Below are positions 16,198 to 23,740 of a stretch of DNA of 64,000 nucleotides, piece after piece. Source of the DNA: Asticcacaulis endophyticus (GTDB lineage: Bacteria > Pseudomonadota > Alphaproteobacteria > Caulobacterales > Caulobacteraceae); the NCBI RefSeq assembly GCF_014652575.1, contig NZ_BMZB01000001.1, positions 1,757,470 through 1,821,469 of the forward strand, written 5' to 3'. The notes under the pieces were generated by a model. The model was given only the letters and a program-made list of their open reading frames with translations, was not told the origin of the DNA and searched no databases. Position 1 is the first letter of the stretch. Each line of letters starts with the position of its first letter. The position numbers and the translations under genes were made by a program.

Positions 16198-19100
16198 TTA
16201 CCTTTTCAGGGCCTTCATCGCCTGTGTGATAGCCACTGTCTTCATGCTGACCGTGGTTACCCGCTGCAGGAGGTCGATCACCTGTTCCTTATAGTCGGCA
16301 AAGCGGTAGGTGTTGAACTTTTCGCGGATGGTTTTGTCCTTGGGCGTCTTTTCTTTGTATTGATCCAGCACCCAATCGATGGCCGAACGGTTGCCGAGGC
16401 GGTAGTTATAGGCCTCAGGCGGGACGCCGGTGAGTGCGGTCTCAGAATCCAGGGTGATGGTGCCCGCCGCCGGATCGGATTTCAGCTTGGGCGCAGGCTT
16501 AAGCCCGGCCCCGTGCGCCTTAAGGTCAGGCGTATCGGTGCGCGTCAGGCCAAACGGTTCAACGCTTTCATAGCCGATATGCAGTTCGAGCAGAGTCTGG
16601 CCCCAGTCGCACCATTGGGTAAAATCGTCATAGAGCGGCACGCGCGGAAAGTCGCGTTTCAGGTTCTGCGTGTATGTGTCGCGGTAGACGGGATCATGCA
16701 GCACGCCGTAGCAATAGGCAAAGATATCGTCCTTTGTTACTTTGCCCTTACCGTATCTCGCCTCAAACTGTTTCAGGCCCCAGTCGGTAATATTGTCGAT
16801 TGGCTGGCCTTCGGCGGTATAGCGATAACGGGGCACGCCCTGAGTGCCGCCATTACCCTGCTTTAACAGACAAAGATCAAAGACCTCTTTGACTCCGAGT
16901 ACAGACAAAAGATTGCTTGAGGCCATACCGAGAAAAGCAATTGTTGGATTCGCTATCCCAGGCGGAAATGTACTTGGCAGTTGGTATGTCATCCCATTGA
17001 AATGCTTGTCAAAATACAACCACATTGAGGTGTAGGGTCGGTAGGCAGCCAAGCGGATCGCTTTTGGATCATAGCTTTTGATCACGCCGGAACGGAGATA
17101 TTTCTCAAGCTCTCGATCCCATTTCAGGCTGTCCTTGTCAAAACCGTCAGTCCCTTTACGCACGGACTCGTAGCCTGCGACCATCAACAACATTTTGGCT
17201 TCGAGTGTATTTTTGTCAAAATCCCACACCCAGTCGTCGCGCTGAGTTTTCAAGCCACTGGAAAACAGCTTGAAGATGGCTTTTTCTTGCCCCTTGGCCT
17301 TGGCCGTCTTAGTGATCTTGTCCGCCAGCGGGATCAGACTATCCCAGTCATTGTCGGTCAGGTTAAGCCAATTGCCCTTTTTATCAGGTTCAATTCTTTC
17401 CATGGTTAAGCCGGACAGACGCTGGGATGCCAGCCAGGCCAGCTTGTCTTCGGCTGTATCCATCTCCGGTCTACGGGCATAGAAAATCTTGCAATCTTTC
17501 GATTTTGCTCTTTTTACCATGAAGAAAATAGATACGCCGGTCTGGATGCCAAAGACATTGTGCTTGGTACCGGACAATTTAGGATTATCACGCACATCGC
17601 CGCCCAGATCGACGACCCAGATTTCGCTAAACTCCTTCGCGACCGCTTTGCGGAACCCATTATAAGAGTCTTTGGCAAAGGGTTTGCGTCCGGTGATAAA
17701 GGTAATGATGCCGTCCTTATCAACGCGATCAGAGGCCCAGCGGATAAAGCGCGTGTACATGTCGTAAACGCTGTTCTGATTCTGCGAAGTGCCTTGCTTG
17801 ACATAGGTGTCTTTAATCCGCTCATCGATGCGTTTATAGGCCCGATTAGGATTGCGATTACTAAAGCTTTCCTGCCAGGCATTATATGGCGGGTTGCCGA
17901 TGACGACGCTGATGGTCTTCTGGTTCTGGCGCTTAACGCGGGCGACGTTCTCATCGGAAATGGCGCCAAACAGGTCGTGCTGATAGCCGGAATGTAAGCC
18001 AAGGGCCGCGACATTATCCAGCGTATCCACAAAACATAAGCTCGGGTATTCGGCAAATTGCCCCGAAGCCGCAGCATAGGTCGCTTCGATGTTCAGATTG
18101 GCGACATAATAGGGCAGGATGGCCACTTCGTTGGCGTGCAGTTCTTCCTTATACTTGCGGGCCAGCTTATCCGGCTGGCCTTTGAAATAGTCGATCAGCT
18201 CACAAATAAAGGTGCCGGTGCCTGTGGCCGGATCAAGGATTTGCACGTCCTTATCGATCAGGCCGCGCCCGAAATGCTTTTGCGTCAGAAAATCCGCGCC
18301 TTCGATCATGAAACGCACGATCTCATTGGGCGTATAGACGACGCCTAAGCGGTCGGCGGCTTTGGGATTATAAACCTTATAGAAGTTCTCATAGATGACC
18401 TTGAGAAAGGTCTGTTTCTCAGAATGGTTGGTGATCTGGGCGGCGTTGGCGCGAATGGCGGCGTAATAGGCCTCCATGGCCTTGAGCGTTTCGCGCTTAA
18501 CCGGGCCTTTAAAGAAATGGCCCTCCAGCTCATACAGCGATTTGGCGATGTTGTTTTCGCGATGGAAATCGCCTTCGTTAAAGACGTGGGCGAAAATTTC
18601 TTCGGTCAGGATGTGCTGAATCAGCATTTCGCGCACATCAATTTCCGTGACCGCTGGATTAATGGTGGCCTTGGATTGCGCCAGAAAGGCCGCCGCCGCG
18701 GTCTGAAAGGGCTCATTGGTGGCATAGGCGTCGTCGATACGGTTGCGCAATGTCTCAAGCACCGCCGGCAGGTCGTGCTTGAACTGCGCCACCGCCTTGC
18801 GGAAGTCGGCAATTTCCTGACGCTCATAGCCAAAGAACAGGGTCAGGAGCTTACCCAGTTGGGCGACGTCCTGCATGTCCGCGCGCCACACCTCCTGACG
18901 GTTCTGGTACAGAATGGCCGTGTGGGCGTTCTCAAAAATGATATTGTCCTGCGGGTAGCCTTTGAGGAACTTTTTGCGGATTTCGTCCTCAAGGTCGTCG
19001 GCGGTGTCCTTGGCCTCCCAGTAGCCTAGGGGTACGCGCAGGTCATGCAGGACCGTGCCATCAGGAATGATGGCCGTCTTTTGTACCGACTGCATGCGAA

Positions 19101-19251
19101 GTTCAGCGACAAAGATAAGGCCAGATTGCCGTGCCCAGTTTTTTAGCAGATCTTTGAAGGCTTCTCGGATGACCGTTTCCGAGAGAGAACCGGACACCTT
19201 TTTCAAGGTGGTCAGTTCGTTAAGAAACTGCTGGATCAGTATCTGGCTCAC
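16198..19251 (-). CDS. Single-chain restriction-modification-type nuclease-methyltransferase (Type ISP/IIG-like, no helicase)
   Basis: This 1017-residue protein begins at GTG 19249-19251. An N-terminal PD-(D/E)XK nuclease is suggested by IPDG (Asp64) and GYWEAKD (Glu79, Lys81). An N6-adenine methyltransferase follows: VYTP (305-308), SAM motif DPATGTGTF (340-348) and catalytic NPPY (453-456). The C-terminal third resembles the target-recognition domain of Type ISP enzymes such as LlaBIII, including YRLGNRSAIDWVLDQYKEK. Type ISP proteins normally hold a helicase between nuclease and methylase and reach about 1600 residues. I find no Walker A or DEAD box here, so the domain plan is closer to a Type IIG enzyme. 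It would methylate one adenine pattern and cut unmodified DNA. Confidence 0.87.
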   Translation of the reverse strand: MSQILIQQFLNELTTLKKVSGSLSETVIREAFKDLLKNWARQSGLIFVAELRMQSVQKTAIIPDGTVLHDLRVPLGYWEAKDTADDLEDEIRKKFLKGYPQDNIIFENAHTAILYQNRQEVWRADMQDVAQLGKLLTLFFGYERQEIADFRKAVAQFKHDLPAVLETLRNRIDDAYATNEPFQTAAAAFLAQSKATINPAVTEIDVREMLIQHILTEEIFAHVFNEGDFHRENNIAKSLYELEGHFFKGPVKRETLKAMEAYYAAIRANAAQITNHSEKQTFLKVIYENFYKVYNPKAADRLGVVYTPNEIVRFMIEGADFLTQKHFGRGLIDKDVQILDPATGTGTFICELIDYFKGQPDKLARKYKEELHANEVAILPYYVANLNIEATYAAASGQFAEYPSLCFVDTLDNVAALGLHSGYQHDLFGAISDENVARVKRQNQKTISVVIGNPPYNAWQESFSNRNPNRAYKRIDERIKDTYVKQGTSQNQNSVYDMYTRFIRWASDRVDKDGIITFITGRKPFAKDSYNGFRKAVAKEFSEIWVVDLGGDVRDNPKLSGTKHNVFGIQTGVSIFFMVKRAKSKDCKIFYARRPEMDTAEDKLAWLASQRLSGLTMERIEPDKKGNWLNLTDNDWDSLIPLADKITKTAKAKGQEKAIFKLFSSGLKTQRDDWVWDFDKNTLEAKMLLMVAGYESVRKGTDGFDKDSLKWDRELEKYLRSGVIKSYDPKAIRLAAYRPYTSMWLYFDKHFNGMTYQLPSTFPPGIANPTIAFLGMASSNLLSVLGVKEVFDLCLLKQGNGGTQGVPRYRYTAEGQPIDNITDWGLKQFEARYGKGKVTKDDIFAYCYGVLHDPVYRDTYTQNLKRDFPRVPLYDDFTQWCDWGQTLLELHIGYESVEPFGLTRTDTPDLKAHGAGLKPAPKLKSDPAAGTITLDSETALTGVPPEAYNYRLGNRSAIDWVLDQYKEKTPKDKTIREKFNTYRFADYKEQVIDLLQRVTTVSMKTVAITQAMKALKR

Positions 19252-19415
19252 TGGTGGCGCTCCCCGCGGCGATTCGCGCCGCCACAGTGGCGCAGGTCAG
19301 CCGCTGAATGCAACCATGAATACCACTGATCACCGATTAAGGGATTGGCTATCAGACTGTTAGTGGGAAAGGAAGCCGACGATAGGCGTTATCCACTATC
19401 GCTCGATCAATGCTC

Positions 19416-21245
19416 TTATTGATAACCGGACAGTCTTAGGTGTTTCATGCTGCGGTCTGGCAAATTTAAACCTTCATATTGAACAAGGTTGATTGCCCGC
19501 TGCAAAGCTTCAATGTCTTGAGCGAGATGCAGATATGTCGAGTCCATCCCCGCCTGTGTATGCCCCAGAATTTCGTTTTGAAATTGAGGGCTTACACCGC
19601 ACATAGCCATCCGAGTTTTAAAGACGTGGCGTAGTGAATATAGGGTCGGTTTAGGTTTCCTTGCAGTGATTGCCCGTACCAGTTTTTGGTTAAATTGGTT
19701 GCACCAGCTGGCAGAGGAGTAGAGCTTCATTTCATTCGATGACTTTTTCCATTTTGGGAACAGACGCGGTTGACCGGTTTTACGAACTTTTTCCACATAA
19801 GCCGAAAATCCAATCCGAAGAAGCTGGGGGTGTATCGGAATGCGGCGCTTTGCATTGTCTGATTTACCAGATAGCACAAATGGCTTGTCGTCAGGATCGT
19901 TAGGATCATATTCCGTTAGAATGTCTATATAAGGTACTTTGGTTTCTAATTTAATGTCACTTATTGCTAGCTGAGCGATCTCACTGACACGCGCACCAGT
20001 GAACAGCATAAGCAGGGGTGTCCAAAATGCCTCGTCATCAACTTGGTAGTTGCCCGGAGTGAGTCGGAAGTGACTTGACCTACATCCGCGATAAAGCGGA
20101 AGCGCGAAGAGCGCATTAAGTTCATGGGTGTCAAATATCGTTTTCTTCGTGTTGCGTTTGGCTCCTTCCACAGTTGTATTTGCGAATGGATTTTCAGAAT
20201 AATCGAGTTCGGCTACTGCGTAGGAAAAAACCTTTCGCAAAGGCCCGATATATCCATTCTTGACAGTGTTGGGGGCAATCGTCGGATATGGTTTGGAACG
20301 CTTATTGTTGGCCTCGGTCGCGCCGGTGAGCGACATTCCCGGAAAATACTGGGTGGCGTTTATTGGGGCTTGGAGTAGGAATCTAGTGAATGATTTTACC
20401 TTTTTACGGTCTATTGAAGTGGCTAGCTTTGCAGCGCCATTATAGTCTTCGAATGTCGCCACCGCTTTCTTAACTTTATCCAACCAAGCCGGTTTAAGCT
20501 TATTATTCTTGATATATTCTTCAGATAGGCGTCTTAGTGACCACTCAATTTCAAGCGCAAGGTTGATTGGCGGCGCGCCGGGAGAATATCCGGGAGGAAA
20601 CATGTCGCCGGGTTTCTTGTCGTATCCGGCGTGGTAAGCGCGTAACCTAGCCTTCACGATTGCCTTTTCAATGAGTTTATAATTGGAAGAGCCTATTTCT
20701 ATGCCACGCTTACGAGCCTCATCTTCTACAAGATGATCGGTATCTGAGGTAAATTCCTTGAGAAGAAATCTTTTATGTCTGGCATCATCAAGAGCCTCAT
20801 CGACTGGATTTCCATTTACGTCAAGACGGCGAACAGGAGCGTAACGAGTGGCCTTAAATTCCAACTCGTCCGCAGCGAACTCGTCCGTCTCCGCACGTTG
20901 TTCTAGTTCAGTATCCCTTTGAACAAATTCACGAAAATACTGTTCCGATAGCCTATGTAAAAAGCTATCAGTCAGATTCACGGGTTCGGCTGATGGAGCC
21001 AACGGTGTAGCTGAGGCAATTGGTTTGCTGGGTGCCCATTTGAGAGCTTCGGCACAAATCCGGTCAAACTCCCTATCTTTTTCGATGGCTCGGCTACGAG
21101 CTACCCGAATGTCTGATGTTCCAAGAGAAATTTGAAACTTCAGACCTTTATCGAAATCAGTCAGTCTGGTGACTGTAACTGGATAACGTCGCTCATAGTG
21201 ATAAGTTGATCCACGTTTTTTGATATAGTTTTTAACAGTAGCCAT
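19416..21245 (-). CDS. Tyrosine-type site-specific integrase of the tRNA-Ser island
   Basis: Translation from ATG 21243-21245 (MATVKNYIKKRG) gives 609 residues; a TTG-initiated extension to 21308 would run through the arm-site boxes and is less likely. The N-terminus looks like an arm-binding domain, the middle (about 240-330) like a core-binding domain, and the C-terminus holds the catalytic set: ARVSEIAQL (first Arg), YSLRHVFKTRM (His-Arg region), LGHTQAGMDSTYLH (His and nucleophile Tyr). It is longer than most integrases and has a large insert-rich N-terminal half. The promoter overlaps the right GTCTGCAA boxes, so the protein may repress itself. It should join the tRNA 3' core sequences at 10423 and 21358. 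Confidence 0.92.
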   Translation of the reverse strand: MATVKNYIKKRGSTYHYERRYPVTVTRLTDFDKGLKFQISLGTSDIRVARSRAIEKDREFDRICAEALKWAPSKPIASATPLAPSAEPVNLTDSFLHRLSEQYFREFVQRDTELEQRAETDEFAADELEFKATRYAPVRRLDVNGNPVDEALDDARHKRFLLKEFTSDTDHLVEDEARKRGIEIGSSNYKLIEKAIVKARLRAYHAGYDKKPGDMFPPGYSPGAPPINLALEIEWSLRRLSEEYIKNNKLKPAWLDKVKKAVATFEDYNGAAKLATSIDRKKVKSFTRFLLQAPINATQYFPGMSLTGATEANNKRSKPYPTIAPNTVKNGYIGPLRKVFSYAVAELDYSENPFANTTVEGAKRNTKKTIFDTHELNALFALPLYRGCRSSHFRLTPGNYQVDDEAFWTPLLMLFTGARVSEIAQLAISDIKLETKVPYIDILTEYDPNDPDDKPFVLSGKSDNAKRRIPIHPQLLRIGFSAYVEKVRKTGQPRLFPKWKKSSNEMKLYSSASWCNQFNQKLVRAITARKPKPTLYSLRHVFKTRMAMCGVSPQFQNEILGHTQAGMDSTYLHLAQDIEALQRAINLVQYEGLNLPDRSMKHLRLSGYQ

Positions 21246-21254
21246 ATTAGAATT

Positions 21255-21284
21255 GTCTGCAATTTGTCCGCAAAATGTCTGCAA
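21255..21284 (+). repeat. Right integrase arm-type sites: three GTCTGCAA/GTCCGCAA boxes, 11-bp spacing
   Basis: Boxes start at 21255, 21266 (one base different) and 21277, with the same orientation and 11-bp period as at the left end. They lie 74 bp inside the right core repeat and right before the integrase start codon. In a circular form the two sets would sit on both sides of the joined core, giving an attP with symmetric arms. Confidence 0.8.
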
Positions 21285-21357
21285 TTTAATATAACTTAAT
21301 TGTTTCAAAACAAATAGTTATTAAAAATCATCCACATATGATGAAAGTGGCGGAATC

Positions 21358-21400
21358 TCCCTGCGTCTCCGCCATTCACTTTTTTCCAAATAAATTCAAT
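21358..21400 (+). repeat. attR: second copy of the tRNA-Ser 3' end
   Basis: TCCCTGCGTCTCCGCCA (21358-21374) repeats the tRNA end exactly, and TTCACTTTTTT and AATAAATTCAAT (21389-21400) continue the similarity. The rest of a tRNA is absent here, so this is only an attachment-site remnant marking the right island end. What follows should be the original chromosomal sequence downstream of tRNA-Ser. Confidence 0.9.
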
Positions 21401-21594
21401 AAGTTGATGGCTGCTCCTTTGTTTGGTGTTGCGTGGCAATGTTGCGTTGCGGTCCCCATGATTTTACTTAAGAAGGCGGCTTTGGTGATCATGGCCGCCG
21501 GTATGACCTCAACGAAAAGACCGCTTTGTCACGAAGACAAAGCGGTTAAGGCTGGACGCATCAACGGGGAAGAGGCGTCGGATCGGGTTGTGGC

Positions 21595-22710
21595 TTAAGG
21601 GGCGGACGCTTCGGGCCAGCCGTGGGATAGGTGGCGGCGCACGGCTTTGATGTCCAGCGCGTCTTTCCAGGTGATGCCGATGTCGCGGTGGGCGGCACCC
21701 GGGCCTGTGGAGCCGGTTTCAAAAAAGCGCGACTCCTGCGGGGAAAACACAGCGGTTTTGGTGCCGTCGCGGGCGGTGCCGTTCATGCTGGTCCAATGGT
21801 CGGGGTGGATGTGGGCGTCCATAACGCAGTCAATGAAAGACGCCTGTCCCACCGCATCCGGGTCAGCGTAGCGGCCATCGGCAAAGAGGGTGGTCGGATG
21901 CCAGGGGCGACCAAGGGCCACCGAATGATCCGGCACACCGGCTTCACGGGTAAGCTTTGAGCGATAGACCACGATGCCAACCGGCTGGATCAGCGGCGTA
22001 GAGGGGGCCAGCAGGAAGGAATGGAATTCGCCAGTGGCTAAGGGGGCGGCACGGTTGCGGGTGCGGATTTCACTGTCTTCGATCAGAACCTGACCATTGC
22101 CGAAAATGAAATCGATATTGCCAGAAATCAGGCTGTCGCGGATCACGGCGCGCTTACCATTGGCAAACAGGGTGTCCTGATAGCCGATGAGGGCCGCGTC
22201 ACGGATCAGCACACGATCGCTGTCGATATCGAGCAGGACGGCGACCCCTTGGGAATTTGAAATCTTTTTAGCGTCGGCGTCGGGCAGGGCGTCGTTCGAT
22301 AGATAGTCAAAGGTGTTCTCAATCGTGATGCCGTCGATGGTCACCTGATCGGCATTGACGGTGAGGGTGGCAGACCCAGGCGTGCCCCAGTTACGGCGGT
22401 GGTATTTGCCGGCGGTTTGCGCCACCGCATCAAAGTGCAGGCGGGTGCTGTCGGGGCCAGCGCCGATGAGGCGGATTTTGCTCCTGCTAATCGTGACCTT
22501 TTCATAGTAATCGCCCGCCGCGATCTTGATCGTGATCCACTGGTCGGTGGTATCGGCCTTGGCTGTATCGAGCGCGGATTGCACCTTAGTAAAGCAGTGC
22601 TTTTGCTCCCCGCATGACGGGCTGACGGTATAGTGCGTATCGGCCATCGCCGGAGCGGCAAGTGCCAGAATAGTAAGGACTGGGGCAAGACAGGCGGCGC
22701 GCAGCAACAT
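21595..22710 (-). CDS. Pectinesterase (carbohydrate esterase family 8)
   Basis: This 371-residue exported protein has a signal peptide ending APAMA (residue 23). CE8 parallel-beta-helix landmarks are present in order: GYQDTLF (catalytic Asp179), GNIDFIFG (197-204, nucleophile Asp200) and LGRPWHP (Arg268, Trp270). The enzyme removes methyl esters from homogalacturonan, exposing pectate for lyases and uptake. It is the last gene of a minus-strand run: sigma factor, FecR, TBDR, esterase, pectinesterase. Its stop lies about 190 bp from the island's right end. Confidence 0.94.
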   Translation of the reverse strand: MLLRAACLAPVLTILALAAPAMADTHYTVSPSCGEQKHCFTKVQSALDTAKADTTDQWITIKIAAGDYYEKVTISRSKIRLIGAGPDSTRLHFDAVAQTAGKYHRRNWGTPGSATLTVNADQVTIDGITIENTFDYLSNDALPDADAKKISNSQGVAVLLDIDSDRVLIRDAALIGYQDTLFANGKRAVIRDSLISGNIDFIFGNGQVLIEDSEIRTRNRAAPLATGEFHSFLLAPSTPLIQPVGIVVYRSKLTREAGVPDHSVALGRPWHPTTLFADGRYADPDAVGQASFIDCVMDAHIHPDHWTSMNGTARDGTKTAVFSPQESRFFETGSTGPGAAHRDIGITWKDALDIKAVRRHLSHGWPEASAP

Positions 22711-22721
22711 AGCAAAAAGCC

Positions 22722-23675
22722 TTATTTCTCAGTCAGAAAGGAATCGATCTGATCGACAATCTGGCCGAACCACGGATCGAACAACCAGACATCGTGCGGG
22801 GCGTTTTCAAAGGTCGTGTAGCGGTAGCGCACGCCCTGCGCTTTGAGTTTAGCCTCGACGATCTCACGACCGGCGGTAAAACGCGGGATGCCGCTGCTGA
22901 TGACCAGGGTAGGTGGCGACTGCGGCCCGGCATGTTGGGCGGCACTGGCCTCGCGCCAGCGATCGGGGACATCTTCCATTGCCCCGCCCAGCCACAGACC
23001 GGCGGCCGAGGTCTTCCCGGCCGCGTTCTCAAACTGCAAGGCCAGCGGTGTGGTGAAATCCAGCACGCCGTCGATATCAATCAATGCACTGACCCGCGTA
23101 TCGTCATTGGCGTGGGTCTTGAACAGCGGCTTATCGGCGCTATAGGCCAGCAATGCGGCCATTTGCCCCCCGGATGAGGCACCGCCCAACGCCAGTTTAT
23201 CGCGGTCGATGCCAAAGGTGTCGGCCTGAGATTTAACCCACACAATGGCGTCGTTGACATCAATCAGTCCTGCCGGATAGGGCGCTTCGGGCGACAGGCG
23301 AAACTCCGGCAAAAAGACCGCATAGCCCTTTTGCGCCAGCCGATTGGCCAGTCCGTAAAAATGAGATTTGCCGCCGGAACGCCAGCCCCCGCCATGGACC
23401 AGAACAATGCCTTTGCCATTTTTGACTTCGGGCGGCGGTAGGAAAATATCAATATGCAGTTCGCGCGCGCCCACCGACTTATAGTGGCGATCGAACAGAA
23501 CCTGCTGGCCGGTCTGAAACGTGGAGACGGGCCAGGTGATGCCCGCAAACTCATTCTTGTAGCGTTCATAGCGCTGGGAAATCGTATAGCTGTCGTCAAC
23601 GGGGATAAGCTCACCCGCCAGCGCGGGGCCGGACAGGGCCATAACTACTGCCAGTTTCGCCAAGAACAAACGCAT
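22722..23675 (-). CDS. Exported alpha/beta-hydrolase esterase
   Basis: This 317-residue protein has a signal peptide (cleavage near ALA-G, residue 20). The oxyanion-hole HGGGW (94-98), the nucleophile elbow GASSG (Ser167) and a late histidine in APHDVW form the expected triad of BD-FAE/hormone-sensitive-lipase-like esterases. Next to a pectinesterase and a TBDR, the likely substrates are acetyl or feruloyl esters on pectin or other plant polysaccharides. The stop is 11 bp from the pectinesterase start, so the two are co-transcribed. The exact ester is not readable from sequence. Confidence 0.85.
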   Translation of the reverse strand: MRLFLAKLAVVMALSGPALAGELIPVDDSYTISQRYERYKNEFAGITWPVSTFQTGQQVLFDRHYKSVGARELHIDIFLPPPEVKNGKGIVLVHGGGWRSGGKSHFYGLANRLAQKGYAVFLPEFRLSPEAPYPAGLIDVNDAIVWVKSQADTFGIDRDKLALGGASSGGQMAALLAYSADKPLFKTHANDDTRVSALIDIDGVLDFTTPLALQFENAAGKTSAAGLWLGGAMEDVPDRWREASAAQHAGPQSPPTLVISSGIPRFTAGREIVEAKLKAQGVRYRYTTFENAPHDVWLFDPWFGQIVDQIDSFLTEK

Positions 23676-23697
23676 CTTTTACCCCGTTTTAGTAGCT

Positions 23698-23730
23698 GCG
23701 GCCTCCGGTGACATCTGCACCAGAGGCCGC
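23698..23730 (-). terminator. Intercistronic hairpin between the TBDR and esterase genes
   Basis: GCGGCCTC (23698-23705) and GAGGCCGC (23723-23730), with further pairing inside, give a stem of about 13 bp with one mismatch and a 7-base loop. No strong U tract follows on the minus strand. It may set a lower level of the esterases relative to the receptor by partial termination or mRNA processing. Confidence 0.55.
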
Positions 23731-23740
23731 GTTCAGTCTA

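Larger units (their letters stand above)
10440..21374. mobile_element. tRNA-Ser-integrated element of about 10.9 kb
   Basis: The element is bounded by direct repeats of the tRNA-Ser 3' end and has a tyrosine integrase whose 5' end faces the right boundary, plus matching GTCTGCAA box arrays just inside both ends. Cargo in order: acyltransferase, HUH-like Rep (minus), 21-bp iterons, serine recombinase (minus), PD-(D/E)XK-tailed protein (plus), nuclease-methyltransferase (minus), integrase (minus). No conjugation genes, relaxase of the usual type, excisionase or phage structural genes are seen, so it is not a complete ICE or prophage. Several intergenic stretches are visibly richer in A+T than the flanking chromosome, in line with horizontal origin. 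Confidence 0.88.

Noticed and set aside
16061-16294. 77-codon open frame overlapping the end of the restriction-type gene
   Set aside because: It has an alternative start without a ribosome site and overlaps the conserved C-terminus of a clear gene on the other strand.
10440-21374. Prophage
   Set aside because: There are no capsid, portal, terminase, tail or lysis genes; only the integrase is phage-like.
21338-21598. 86-codon open frame beginning at the island's right end
   Set aside because: It starts inside the attachment repeat, has no ribosome site or recognisable product, and its composition looks like non-coding sequence.
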